Assembly (NCBI RefSeq): GCF_014635545.1 | Contig: NZ_BMDA01000001.1 | Coordinates: forward strand, 62,001 to 126,000 | Source of the DNA: Acinetobacter courvalinii | Lineage (GTDB): Bacteria > Pseudomonadota > Gammaproteobacteria > Pseudomonadales > Moraxellaceae | Length of the DNA: 64,000 nt | Direction: 5' to 3' | Notes under the pieces: generated by a model | Databases searched by the model: none | Told to the model about the DNA's origin: nothing | What the model saw: the letters and a program-made list of their open reading frames with translations, nothing else | Program-made: the position numbers and the translations under genes | Shown: in pieces, positions 20,309 to 28,283 of the stretch | Layout of the letters: every line of letters begins with the position of its first letter | How positions within the stretch are numbered: the first letter of the stretch is position 1

Positions 20309-21472
20309 CTAGACTAATTGCATCAACAACTGTATCAATTCACTTTGTCGATGTGTTCTGGTCTTTTTGAAAATAGCTTGCAGGTGCTTTTTCACGGTAT
20401 CGGCCTGAATTTCATATAAAAGGGCAATTTCTTTAGTGGTTTTGCCTTTCAACAGTTGCTCGCATATTTTATGTTCGACCGGTGTGAACATAAACAGCTG
20501 AGTACATCGGTCTTTTTGATATTTAGGCAGATGTTGCAGCCCTGAAAATGTTGCCAGTAATACGGGGCGTAAACCAAAAATCTTATGGGTTTTTTCGGGG
20601 CAGAGCAGATCCAGTGTTAAAAACAGCTGATGATCGAGGTGCATCACCTGACTCCGTTCAGCATAACCGACCTGAGAACTGGTGTGATGCAGGCGTTCTA
20701 ATTCAAGCAGGTGCTGTTCAAATATTTGCTGTTTATGTGGTTCGAAGTAGAAGCGGCGCTGTTCAATCCGGATGTGCGTATTATGTTCGAGAAATTTTTC
20801 TGCCTCGGCATTCATCTCCAGAATATCGCCGTTGAGATTAATAATCGCAATGGGTTGATTCATTTTCCGGATCAATTGTGATCCAAGTAGGGTCATGGTG
20901 GAATATTCAAAATGATGGCGATAGTGCTGAAGCTTTTGCTGGATCTGCGGCAATATCTCATAAATCGGCTGGAGTTCAGAGCAACTTAATGCACCACGAT
21001 CGGGGCTGGTGAGCAAGGCCAGAATCACACAGATTTTATGATCATAAATGACCTGAAGTGCTGAGCAAAAACGTAAATTGAGCGGTTGTAAAATCTGTTG
21101 GTAGACCTGGGTCTGAACAATGTCCTGTTCGCTAAAGTGTTGTGTGCAATGCATCCAGCCTGTGAGCGGTGCTGCCAATAATTTTTTTAGTTGTGGGTCA
21201 TCATCAAAAGCTAAACGAAGTTGTTGCAGCGCCGCTCGCTCAAGTTGCTGGGGATCAAGATCAACCCCATGATGTACACTAAATGACAGGGCCTGCACTT
21301 CAAGATCGACTGCCAGAAGTTGTGTGGCCTGAAGGTCAAAATGCTGGTTTAGCTGTTCAAGGAAAATCAACCAGTCATCAGCATGTTGAACCTTGTTCAG
21401 AATGTCCAGTACAGCATGGGATTGGGTTTGATTCATTGAATGTGTCCAGCAAAGAGCAAGATCTATTTCCAT
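20309..21472 (-). CDS. LuxR-type (FixJ/NarL HTH) transcriptional regulator
   Basis: About 387 residues. The C-terminal 65 residues form a LuxR-type helix-turn-helix: FTPVEHKICEQLLKGKTTKE, then EIQADTVKKHLQAIFKKTRT. The long N-terminal part resembles no receiver domain; a short PAS-like stretch (IAIINLNGDILEMNAEAEKF) precedes the HTH, a layout common in orphan Acinetobacter/Pseudomonas LuxR proteins. The start is uncertain: ATG 21472, ATG 21436 or TTG 21496, none with a strong ribosome site. It is convergent with epmA. Targets unknown; the neighbouring sulfatase genes are candidates only by position. Confidence 0.75.
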   Translation of the reverse strand: MEIDLALCWTHSMNQTQSHAVLDILNKVQHADDWLIFLEQLNQHFDLQATQLLAVDLEVQALSFSVHHGVDLDPQQLERAALQQLRLAFDDDPQLKKLLAAPLTGWMHCTQHFSEQDIVQTQVYQQILQPLNLRFCSALQVIYDHKICVILALLTSPDRGALSCSELQPIYEILPQIQQKLQHYRHHFEYSTMTLLGSQLIRKMNQPIAIINLNGDILEMNAEAEKFLEHNTHIRIEQRRFYFEPHKQQIFEQHLLELERLHHTSSQVGYAERSQVMHLDHQLFLTLDLLCPEKTHKIFGLRPVLLATFSGLQHLPKYQKDRCTQLFMFTPVEHKICEQLLKGKTTKEIALLYEIQADTVKKHLQAIFKKTRTHRQSELIQLLMQLV

Positions 21473-21618
21473 ATAGTTTATATGGGTTTTATCCAAATAA
21501 AATGATCAATCAGAAAAAATGTAATTTTTTTATACAATGACAGATGAAATGAGCCATGCAGGGACGATGGAAAACAAATCAATTGCCTCAACCCTCATGG
21601 CTTTAGGCAAGATGACAT

Positions 21619-21778
21619 TTAGCAACGGCCTTTTTTGGCCTGTCCTGGTGGGCAAAAGTCGTCATGGCCATCGCGATATCCTTCCTGATCGATCACAACA
21701 CTGCCATGCGGTGTATGCACTGCACAAGCGGATAGGCTGATATCAACAGCAGATCAAGGTAGCGTGATATTTTTTCAT
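21619..21778 (-). pseudogene. Frameshifted small lipoprotein gene
   Basis: From ATG 21778 the frame reads MKKYHATLICC and stops after 11 codons. Skipping a single base after codon 8 gives MKKYHATL-SAVDISLSAC, a good lipoprotein signal with lipobox LSAC, and then an open frame through AVHTPHGSVVIDQEGYRDGH to the end ...FCPPGQAKKGRC and TAA at 21619. The CPPGQAKKG tail is, from memory, typical of small conserved exported proteins in Acinetobacter and relatives. GGGACGGAACC precedes the ATG. The span of 160 bp is 3n+1, as expected for a one-base insertion. It may be a true pseudogene or a sequencing error. The rest of 21497-21875 shows nothing else. Confidence 0.6.
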
Positions 21779-21875
21779 GGTTCCGTCCCGTATTTTTATT
21801 GCTTTAAGGATCACTTTAAAACGATCAGTTACTTTTTACCAGAACGGGACTAAAACTTTAAGATTGATCTCACAG

Positions 21876-22874
21876 TTAAGGTCGTAACACGGTTCTAAAC
21901 CCGACATGGGTTGCCGCCAGATCAAACTCCTGAGGATAACGACTGCTATTGCGATAACGTGCACAGAAATTAGAGGCACACAAGAATGAGCCACCTTTCA
22001 GCACATATTGAGTGGTCGCGTTATTATGTTGACGCAAGTCGGTATAATTACCCATGTGTTGATCATGTGCACCGTGATAGACCGAAGACGTCCATTCCCA
22101 GACATTGCCAATCATGTCAAACAGTTTAAAGGCATTGGCCGGGTAACAGCCGACAGGGGCAACCCCTTCAAAATGATCTTCAACGGTATTGTTACGTGGA
22201 AAATCACCTTGCCAATAATTGGCTTGCGGATGTTGATGGGCATCTTGTGGGGCTTGGTGTAAAGGGGTATCTGTTTTTGAACCGGCTTTGGCGGCATATT
22301 CCCATTCCAGCTCGGTGGGCAAATCGTGTCCTAACCAAACTGCATAATGCTCTGCATCATTCTTGGTGACATAGCGCACGGGTTCGGAGGGCAGAGGGGC
22401 TTGACTCTGAGGGCCATTCGGGCTTTTCCAGGTATAGTCAGCTTTGAGTTGCCACCATTGATTCGGTCGATTCAGATCAGGAGAGAATACCGCCGCCTGC
22501 TTTTGCTTTTCTGCATCGGTAACGTAGCCCGTCGCTTTGACAAAACTGGAAAACTGGGCAACTGTGACTTCGGTCTGATCGATCCAGAAGCCCTCGACTT
22601 GACGCTCTCTCGCGCCAAAATTGAGTTCATCGGGATAGGCCTGATTAGAACCCAGTGGAAAGGAGCCTTTAGGAATCCAGACCATGCCCGCTGTTTTATG
22701 TTTTTGCCAGGCATCGGGTAAGCCAGAATAATTCTGGCATTGGCTTACAGAGCCCAACGATAAAGGTTGAGCTGTTGGGTGTTGTTGCGATGGCTTTACC
22801 TTCGACTCAACTTTGCTGCAACCTGCCACAAGGGACAGGCTACAGATGGAAACTAGAATGCTACTCAGTTTCAT
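21876..22874 (-). CDS. Formylglycine-generating enzyme (SUMF1 family), predicted lipoprotein
   Basis: A 332-residue FGE-sulfatase-domain protein. FGE oxidises the active-site cysteine of sulfatases to C-alpha-formylglycine using O2. GMVWIPKGSFPLGS, DQTEVTVAQFSSFV, LPTELEWEYAAKAG, FDMIGNVWEWTSS and the C-terminal KGGSFLCASNFCARYR are all family signatures; the two catalytic cysteines are C299 and C304, in the same C-x4-C arrangement as human FGE. The N-terminus is a lipoprotein signal peptide with lipobox LVAGC (C19), so the enzyme should act outside the cytosol, unlike well-studied bacterial FGEs. Its start overlaps the sulfatase stop by four bases. Confidence 0.88.
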   Translation of the reverse strand: MKLSSILVSICSLSLVAGCSKVESKVKPSQQHPTAQPLSLGSVSQCQNYSGLPDAWQKHKTAGMVWIPKGSFPLGSNQAYPDELNFGARERQVEGFWIDQTEVTVAQFSSFVKATGYVTDAEKQKQAAVFSPDLNRPNQWWQLKADYTWKSPNGPQSQAPLPSEPVRYVTKNDAEHYAVWLGHDLPTELEWEYAAKAGSKTDTPLHQAPQDAHQHPQANYWQGDFPRNNTVEDHFEGVAPVGCYPANAFKLFDMIGNVWEWTSSVYHGAHDQHMGNYTDLRQHNNATTQYVLKGGSFLCASNFCARYRNSSRYPQEFDLAATHVGFRTVLRP

Positions 22875-24556
22875 TGAGGGTTGTATTCCTTAACGCCATT
22901 TTGCTGGGTGTATTTGTTATATACATCGACCAGTTCTTGTAGCTTCGCTGGATTACTTTGGGCAAGGTTTTGGGTTTCACCCCGATCATTTTTCAGGTTA
23001 TAGAGTTCCCAATTGCCTGTACCAAGTGTGGCTGGGTTATCTTGTAAAACAACTTTCCAGTCGCCTTGACGAGCATATTTGTTTCCATGTAATTCATCGG
23101 CAAAGCTAAAGTTGACTGGGCGAATCGCCTGAGCCTTGTTTTCAAGTAGCGGTTTCCATGAATAGCCGCTTGGGGTATTCACCTGACGACCTTTATATTG
23201 GCCCTGTGGCACAGCAATATTGGCATAATCTAAAACCGTCGGGAAAACATCCAGCACCGAGGCAAATCCATGATGAGTCGCCTGAGCCTGGGTTTGATAA
23301 GGGAGTTTTACAATGGCAGGGGCAGTGGTCGCACCTTCACCTGCCGTATCTTTCCACAAATGAAATGGCGCAGCACTCACTTCTGCCCAGCGTGGCCCGA
23401 CATAATGATAAGAACTGGATGTACCCACATTGCTGACGCTGTTATCAAAGCCTGATTCGGGACCATAGTTGCCACGGATAAACCCTTCGGCACCATTATC
23501 TGAAACAAAGAAAATCAGTGTATTGTCATATAAATTATTGCGTTTGAGATATTGAATCACTCGACCAATATTGGCATCCAGATTTTCCACCATGCCTGCG
23601 TAGATTTCCATTCTACGGGCTTCCAGTGCTTTTTGTTCAGCCGAAAGCTCGTTCCATTTGCCGTATTTTTGTGGGGCATTTTGCGTGGCAACCGGTTCTG
23701 CGGCAATAAAGTTGGCTGGAATCAGGCCGAGCTGTTTCTGGCGGGCAATACGTGCATCGCGAATCACGTCATAGCCGACGTCATAAACACCACGATAACG
23801 GTCACGATATTCAGCAGGGGCTTGTAAAGGCCAATGCGGTGCAGTGTAAGCCGCATAGGCAAAGAAGGGCTTGCCTGAGTTTTTACCTGACTCTAGATAA
23901 CTGATCAATTTGTCTGTGAAATAGTTGGTCGAGAAGAAATCATCAGGTAAAGATGAAATCGGCACTTGTTTACCATCTTCGGTATAAGTGGCGTTGCGTT
24001 TATAGGCAGTCGGTGCCTGTTTAAAATGCAAATCCAGTCCTTGCAGCAAGGTAAAGGAATGGTCAAAACCTTTGGCATGGGCATTGGTTGCAGGGGTTAA
24101 GCCCAGATGCCATTTACCACTGATATAAGTGCGATAGCCATTGTCTTTGAGGACTTCAGCTATCGAAAGTGAACGTTCATTCAGATAGCCTTCATATCCG
24201 GGTTGGCCTTCTAGATGCGTAGGCGTGAGTTCGGCCATCGCGCCAATACCCGCCAGATGGTGGTCAGTCCCTGAAATCAATTGCGAACGGGTTGGCGAGC
24301 AGGTTGGGGCAGTGTGATAGTCGGTTAAAATACGACCTGCTCGGGTGAGTTCATCAATATTGGGGGTATGAATTTCTCCACCAAAAGCGCCTAAGTCTGA
24401 ATAGCCTAAGTCATCAGCCATGATGAATAAAATGTTAGGTTGTTTCTGGGTTTCGACCACAGTACTGGATTCTTTGGAATCATCATTACTGCATGCTGAA
24501 ATCGAAAGGCTAAACAGGGCAATCGACAAGGTGGTGAGCAGGCTGTTACGAGGCAT
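22871..24556 (-). CDS. Arylsulfatase-type sulfatase, Cys-type, predicted lipoprotein
   Basis: A 561-residue alkaline-phosphatase-fold sulfatase. ILFIMADDLGYSDLG carries metal-binding Asp48/Asp49, and TCSPTRSQLISG holds the modification motif C86-x-P88-x-R90, a cysteine-type site that needs formylglycine conversion; FVSDNGAEG supplies further metal ligands. The N-terminus (ALFSLSISAC, C22) is a lipoprotein signal followed by a Ser/Asp-rich linker, so it is probably membrane-anchored in the periplasm. It would release sulfate from sulfate esters. The next gene on the same transcript is the FGE that would activate it. Confidence 0.9.
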   Translation of the reverse strand: MPRNSLLTTLSIALFSLSISACSNDDSKESSTVVETQKQPNILFIMADDLGYSDLGAFGGEIHTPNIDELTRAGRILTDYHTAPTCSPTRSQLISGTDHHLAGIGAMAELTPTHLEGQPGYEGYLNERSLSIAEVLKDNGYRTYISGKWHLGLTPATNAHAKGFDHSFTLLQGLDLHFKQAPTAYKRNATYTEDGKQVPISSLPDDFFSTNYFTDKLISYLESGKNSGKPFFAYAAYTAPHWPLQAPAEYRDRYRGVYDVGYDVIRDARIARQKQLGLIPANFIAAEPVATQNAPQKYGKWNELSAEQKALEARRMEIYAGMVENLDANIGRVIQYLKRNNLYDNTLIFFVSDNGAEGFIRGNYGPESGFDNSVSNVGTSSSYHYVGPRWAEVSAAPFHLWKDTAGEGATTAPAIVKLPYQTQAQATHHGFASVLDVFPTVLDYANIAVPQGQYKGRQVNTPSGYSWKPLLENKAQAIRPVNFSFADELHGNKYARQGDWKVVLQDNPATLGTGNWELYNLKNDRGETQNLAQSNPAKLQELVDVYNKYTQQNGVKEYNPQ

Positions 24557-24649
24557 GAGAATCGACTTAATCCGTTAAAATAATGCAGTCGAGTTTAGAG
24601 AGATGATTTTTATGATAAAAATAATTAAAATTTGATTATTAATCTTAAA

Positions 24650-24675
24650 AAAAGAAAAGCCCCATCTCTGGGGCG
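24650..24675 (-). terminator. Terminator after the rhomboid gene
   Basis: GCCCC and GGGGC form a short stem (24659-24674); on the minus strand it is followed by TTTTCTTTTTTT. It lies 16 bp past the rhomboid stop. The remaining gap to the sulfatase start shows nothing else. Confidence 0.75.
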
Positions 24676-24689
24676 AATATTAAATCTAT

Positions 24690-25307
24690 TTAAAAAGGCA
24701 ATTTGGTCAACTGGTTCAGGAAATGTGGAATGACGCGAGGTTCCAGAATAATGGTGACTACAACACCATAGGCGGCTCCCCAAAGATGCGCACTGTGGTT
24801 GATATTGCTATTGCCCCGTTTGCCGGACCAGATGCTATAAGCCACATATAAAATCGCAAAAATAATCGCAGGCACTGGAATAAAGAACACGAAGATCAGG
24901 TTCCAAGGCTGAAACAGAATATAAGCGAATAGCACCGCTGATACTGCACCAGAGGCTCCTAGGCTGGCCCAGTGGGCATCATGGCGATGTTTTAAATAAC
25001 TCGGCAAAATGGCAACAATCAGTCCACCCAAATAAAATAAGACAAAGCCCATGTCATAAAAAAACTGACGGTAAAAACTTTCAATGATATTGCCAAAGAA
25101 AAACAGCGTGATCATATTGAACAGGAGATGCGTACCGTCGACATGAATAAAACCATGCGTGATAAAACGGTCATACTGCCCACGTTGCATGGCAGGCGGC
25201 CAGAAAATCAGACGATTCATCACTGCCTGATTGGAGAAAGCCAACAAGGAAATTGCAACAGTAATAATGATCAGGGTCACAGTGTGACCAAAGGGTAGAT
25301 GTAACAT
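24690..25307 (-). CDS. Rhomboid-family intramembrane serine protease
   Basis: A 205-residue polytopic inner-membrane protein with about six hydrophobic segments. The catalytic dyad is Ser119 in GASGA and His174 in NHSAHLWGAAYG; HLLFNMITLFFFGN is the conserved TM2 segment. Rhomboids cleave substrates within or next to the membrane. Substrate unknown. It stands alone between the sulfatase transcript (same strand, downstream) and divergent nfuA. A second rhomboid lies at 48293. Confidence 0.85.
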   Translation of the reverse strand: MLHLPFGHTVTLIIITVAISLLAFSNQAVMNRLIFWPPAMQRGQYDRFITHGFIHVDGTHLLFNMITLFFFGNIIESFYRQFFYDMGFVLFYLGGLIVAILPSYLKHRHDAHWASLGASGAVSAVLFAYILFQPWNLIFVFFIPVPAIIFAILYVAYSIWSGKRGNSNINHSAHLWGAAYGVVVTIILEPRVIPHFLNQLTKLPF

Positions 25308-25460
25308 AAATAGTTTAAATTGATCAGAGTCTAAGCAATAATGCCATTAAAAACTTAATAAACAATGATCTTGCATAGAATTCCTACAAAAATGGTTGAT
25401 TTTTTTTAATTACCCTCCATCTTCGGTTAATATAACGACATCAGCTTGAGGATTATTGTT

Positions 25461-26099
25461 ATGTCGACTGAGAACACCAACACTGCTGTCGCAGAAGAAA
25501 TTCCAAACCTTTTGATTACTCCCTCTGCACAAGAGTATTTAAGTGATTTATTAGCAAAGCAGAATACTCCAGGGATTGGCGTTCGTGTTTTTGTAGAAAA
25601 TCCAGGTACTCCACGTGCTGAATGTTGTATGGCTTATAGTACCCCTGAAGAAGTGGCACCAACAGACTATAAGCAGGACTATCCAGATTTTCCTGCCTAT
25701 GTTGATGCACCATCAATTCCATATTTAGTGGATGCAGTGATTGACTACAACAAAGACCGTTTTGGTGGTCAATTGACGTTCCGTGCACCGAACTCTAAAG
25801 TGCCACGCGTTGGTCCAGATGCCTCAATTGAAGAACGTATCACCTATGTGTTGCAATCTGAAATCAATCCAGGCTTAGCAGGCCATGGCGGTAACTGTAG
25901 CCTGGTTGAAGTACAGGATAGTCCGGAGCACGGCTTAACCGCTGTATTGAAATTCGGTGGTGGTTGTCAGGGTTGTTCTGCGATTGATGTCACTTTAAAA
26001 CAAGGTGTAGAAACCACCTTAAGACAGCATGTACCAGAGTTACAGCGCGTTGTGGATCAAACAGACCATACACAGGCAGAAGGCGCGTATTTTAAATAA
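25461..26099 (+). CDS. nfuA: Fe-S biogenesis carrier NfuA
   Basis: NfuA carries a [4Fe-4S] cluster to apo-proteins in the cytosol and matters under oxidative stress and iron limitation. It has an N-terminal degenerate A-type domain (residues 15-105) and a C-terminal Nfu domain with FGGGCQGCSAID; the cluster ligands are C169 and C172. The start is ATG 25461 with GAGG about ten bases upstream; an in-frame TTG at 25446 is unlikely. Length 212 residues, close to the usual 190-200. Confidence 0.93.
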   Translation: MSTENTNTAVAEEIPNLLITPSAQEYLSDLLAKQNTPGIGVRVFVENPGTPRAECCMAYSTPEEVAPTDYKQDYPDFPAYVDAPSIPYLVDAVIDYNKDRFGGQLTFRAPNSKVPRVGPDASIEERITYVLQSEINPGLAGHGGNCSLVEVQDSPEHGLTAVLKFGGGCQGCSAIDVTLKQGVETTLRQHVPELQRVVDQTDHTQAEGAYFK

Positions 26100-26122
26100 T
26101 CGCGAGAAATCTATTGTATTTT

Positions 26123-26148
26123 AAAAAGTCCTTTCGAGGGCTTTTTTT
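26123..26148 (+). terminator. Terminator after nfuA
   Basis: AAAGTCCT and AGGGCTTT (one G-U pair) close a TTCG tetraloop and are followed by seven Ts. Confidence 0.85.
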
Positions 26149-26300
26149 ATTTTTAACATGCTGATTTTGATACTTTTAAATGAAGATTAATTTTGCATTT
26201 AGCAACCCCATGAGGTTGCCTGGATGCAGGTGTGTTCATCACTCCTGATCAATAAAAACAGAGGATGAAAACTTTAGTCGACGTACTACGGGACTTAAAA
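26149..26300. other. Intergenic stretch upstream of the first amidohydrolase
   Basis: No ORF. A small hairpin (GCAACC 26202-26207 with GGTTGC 26214-26219) is not followed by a T-run. The repeat pair described next lies at its right edge. Confidence 0.4.
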
Positions 26301-26338
26301 TGGTTCCTGTTTATGCAGGCAGATTGGTTCTAGGTTTT
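26301..26338 (+). promoter_or_regulatory. 24-bp-spaced TGGTTC direct repeat, copy 1
   Basis: TGGTTCCTGTTT at 26301 and TGGTTCTAGGTTTT at 26325, start to start 24 bp, with the second box 78 bp before the amidohydrolase ATG. The same pair recurs before the next three transcription units, so it is likely an operator or activator site of one regulon. Confidence 0.55.
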
Positions 26339-26402
26339 AAGAGCAAAATAGACAAAATAAAAAAAACAGCAGAATAATTCAGGATAAGGGTGGAAGGGAT
26401 TT

Positions 26403-28124
26403 ATGAATAAGGCATTCGTGTTGGGCCTCAGTATTGGTGTCATGAGTTTGGCAAGCTATGCAAAAACGCCGCAAGTTGATGTGATTGTGTTCAATGCTGA
26501 TGTGCGAACTTCTAATCCGGCAAAGCCAAAAGCACAGGCATTTGCGGTCAAAGAAGGAAAGTTTTTGGCGGTAGGCAATAACAGTTTTATCCGGCATATG
26601 GCAACCGAGCACACGCGCGTCATTGATGCTCAGGGTCGTACCGTCATCCCGGGTTTAACAGATGCACATACACATTTTGGTAGCGGGATGGAAATTGCGC
26701 AAGGCATTGATCTATACGGTTTGAATGATCGTGCTGAATGGTTCAGGCAAATTGCAGAACGTGATAAGCAGCTACCCAAAGGACAGTGGATGACCGGAGG
26801 CCGCTGGGATATCAGTTTGTTGCCAGAGCAAAGCTTGCCGACACGACAGGAACTGGATGCGATTGTGCCAGATCGCCCCGTAGTATTGCTGGATATTGAT
26901 TATCATACCGCATGGCTGAATAGCAAAGCCATGCAACTTCTGGGAATTGACCGTCACACCGTCGCACCAGAGGGAGGCGAAATTGTTAAGGACCCACATA
27001 CCGGCGAGTTGACCGGGATATTTAAAGAAACCGCCGCAACACAACTGGTGCGTAAAAATCCGGTCTATCTCAAAGCGGTGATTGCTGGAACAGAAGCACT
27101 GCCTGTTTTGAAAAAACTGGTTGCGCATTTTAACCAGTTGGGCGTGACCTCAGTCCATGATATGTGGAGAAGTGATTGGTCGGTTTATCCTGCAATGCTA
27201 CAACAAAAGCAACCATTACCCATGCGGGTCTGGTTTGGCTATATGGCAGATACATCGGCAGAAAAAACCACAACAGCACAATTTGCTGAGTATGCAAGAC
27301 AACGCGATGAACTGAACCGGCAATTTCAACAAAAAGAACAGCAATGGTTACAGGGACCGCAATTCCGCTATGGTTATCTTAAATATTTTGTGGATGGCAC
27401 ATTATTTAGTTATACCGCTGCATTGAATGCAGATTATGCAGACCGGCATGATTTTAATAGTGAGCCAATAAGCTCACAGGCCAAATTAAATGATCTGGTC
27501 AGCAAGGCGAATGCGGTGGGTTTTCCTGTTGCGATGCATGCAATTGGAGATAAAAGTGTCGATATGGCCTTAAATGCGATTGAAAGCAGTCCCCGCCATC
27601 GTCAATTTGCCAATCGAATCGAACATATTGAAGTCATGAGTGAAGCAGCCATGCCGCGTTTTGCCCAGTTAGGTGTGGTGGCTTCGATGCAGCCTGATCA
27701 TGCCATCTCAGGTAATTACCAAGAATCACGTTTGGGCGAAGCACGTATGCCCTATAGCTATGCATGGCAGTCGCTATTAAGCAGTGGGGCTACGCTGGTC
27801 CTGGGGAGTGACTGGCCGACCGCCGTAGAAAACCCGATGTTACAACTCAGTGATGCCATATTTCGTGAATATAACGGAAAACCCCGTTATAGCGAAAACG
27901 CCCTGAGTCTGGATGAAGCCTTATATGCTTATACGCAAGCGCCTGCCAATGTTGCAGGCTGGGGAAATGAAACGGGCAGTATCAGTGTGGGTAAATGGGC
28001 CGATTTTGTCATTTTACAAGGTACCTTACAGCCACCACTGCCTAAGAACCTGAAGGACTGGCGGGTCGCGGAAACCTGGTTTGCAGGCCGACAGGTCTAT
28101 GCTGCAAAACCGCGGCCACGATAA
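26403..28124 (+). CDS. Exported YtcJ-like amidohydrolase, paralog 1
   Basis: A 573-residue metal-dependent amidohydrolase with a Sec signal peptide (likely cleavage after ASYA, residue 20), so periplasmic. Metal-binding HxH is His89/His91 in LTDAHTHF; HAIGDKSVDMAL, RIEHIEVM and LGSDWPTAVENP are the remaining amidohydrolase-3/YtcJ signatures. Members hydrolyse amides, cyclic amides or related C-N bonds; the substrate is unknown. The next gene is a close paralog. The shared repeat pair upstream and the carbamoylase/agmatine deiminase genes downstream suggest a role in catabolism of an amide or guanidino compound (inference). Confidence 0.82.
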   Translation: MNKAFVLGLSIGVMSLASYAKTPQVDVIVFNADVRTSNPAKPKAQAFAVKEGKFLAVGNNSFIRHMATEHTRVIDAQGRTVIPGLTDAHTHFGSGMEIAQGIDLYGLNDRAEWFRQIAERDKQLPKGQWMTGGRWDISLLPEQSLPTRQELDAIVPDRPVVLLDIDYHTAWLNSKAMQLLGIDRHTVAPEGGEIVKDPHTGELTGIFKETAATQLVRKNPVYLKAVIAGTEALPVLKKLVAHFNQLGVTSVHDMWRSDWSVYPAMLQQKQPLPMRVWFGYMADTSAEKTTTAQFAEYARQRDELNRQFQQKEQQWLQGPQFRYGYLKYFVDGTLFSYTAALNADYADRHDFNSEPISSQAKLNDLVSKANAVGFPVAMHAIGDKSVDMALNAIESSPRHRQFANRIEHIEVMSEAAMPRFAQLGVVASMQPDHAISGNYQESRLGEARMPYSYAWQSLLSSGATLVLGSDWPTAVENPMLQLSDAIFREYNGKPRYSENALSLDEALYAYTQAPANVAGWGNETGSISVGKWADFVILQGTLQPPLPKNLKDWRVAETWFAGRQVYAAKPRPR

Positions 28125-28184
28125 AAGGCATTCGAACAGGTAGCTGCTTTCGTTTGACTTGAATCGGTGGTATCTCAATAAAAA

Positions 28185-28222
28185 TGGTTCCTGCATTTTC
28201 AGTTGAATTGGTTCTAGGTTTT
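28185..28222 (+). promoter_or_regulatory. 24-bp-spaced TGGTTC direct repeat, copy 2
   Basis: TGGTTCCTGCAT at 28185 and TGGTTCTAGGTTTT at 28209, again 24 bp apart; the second box is identical over 14 bases to copy 1 and lies 75 bp before the start codon. Confidence 0.55.
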
Positions 28223-28283
28223 GTAGAAAAAGCAACGAGAATAAAAATGGAAAAATAACACTGGATAGGGAAATAAGGGACTT

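Noticed and set aside
21537-21740. Plus-strand 67-codon reading frame
   Set aside because: It is antisense to the frameshifted lipoprotein gene, whose minus-strand reading has a lipobox and a convincing C-terminus; the plus frame has no ribosome site.
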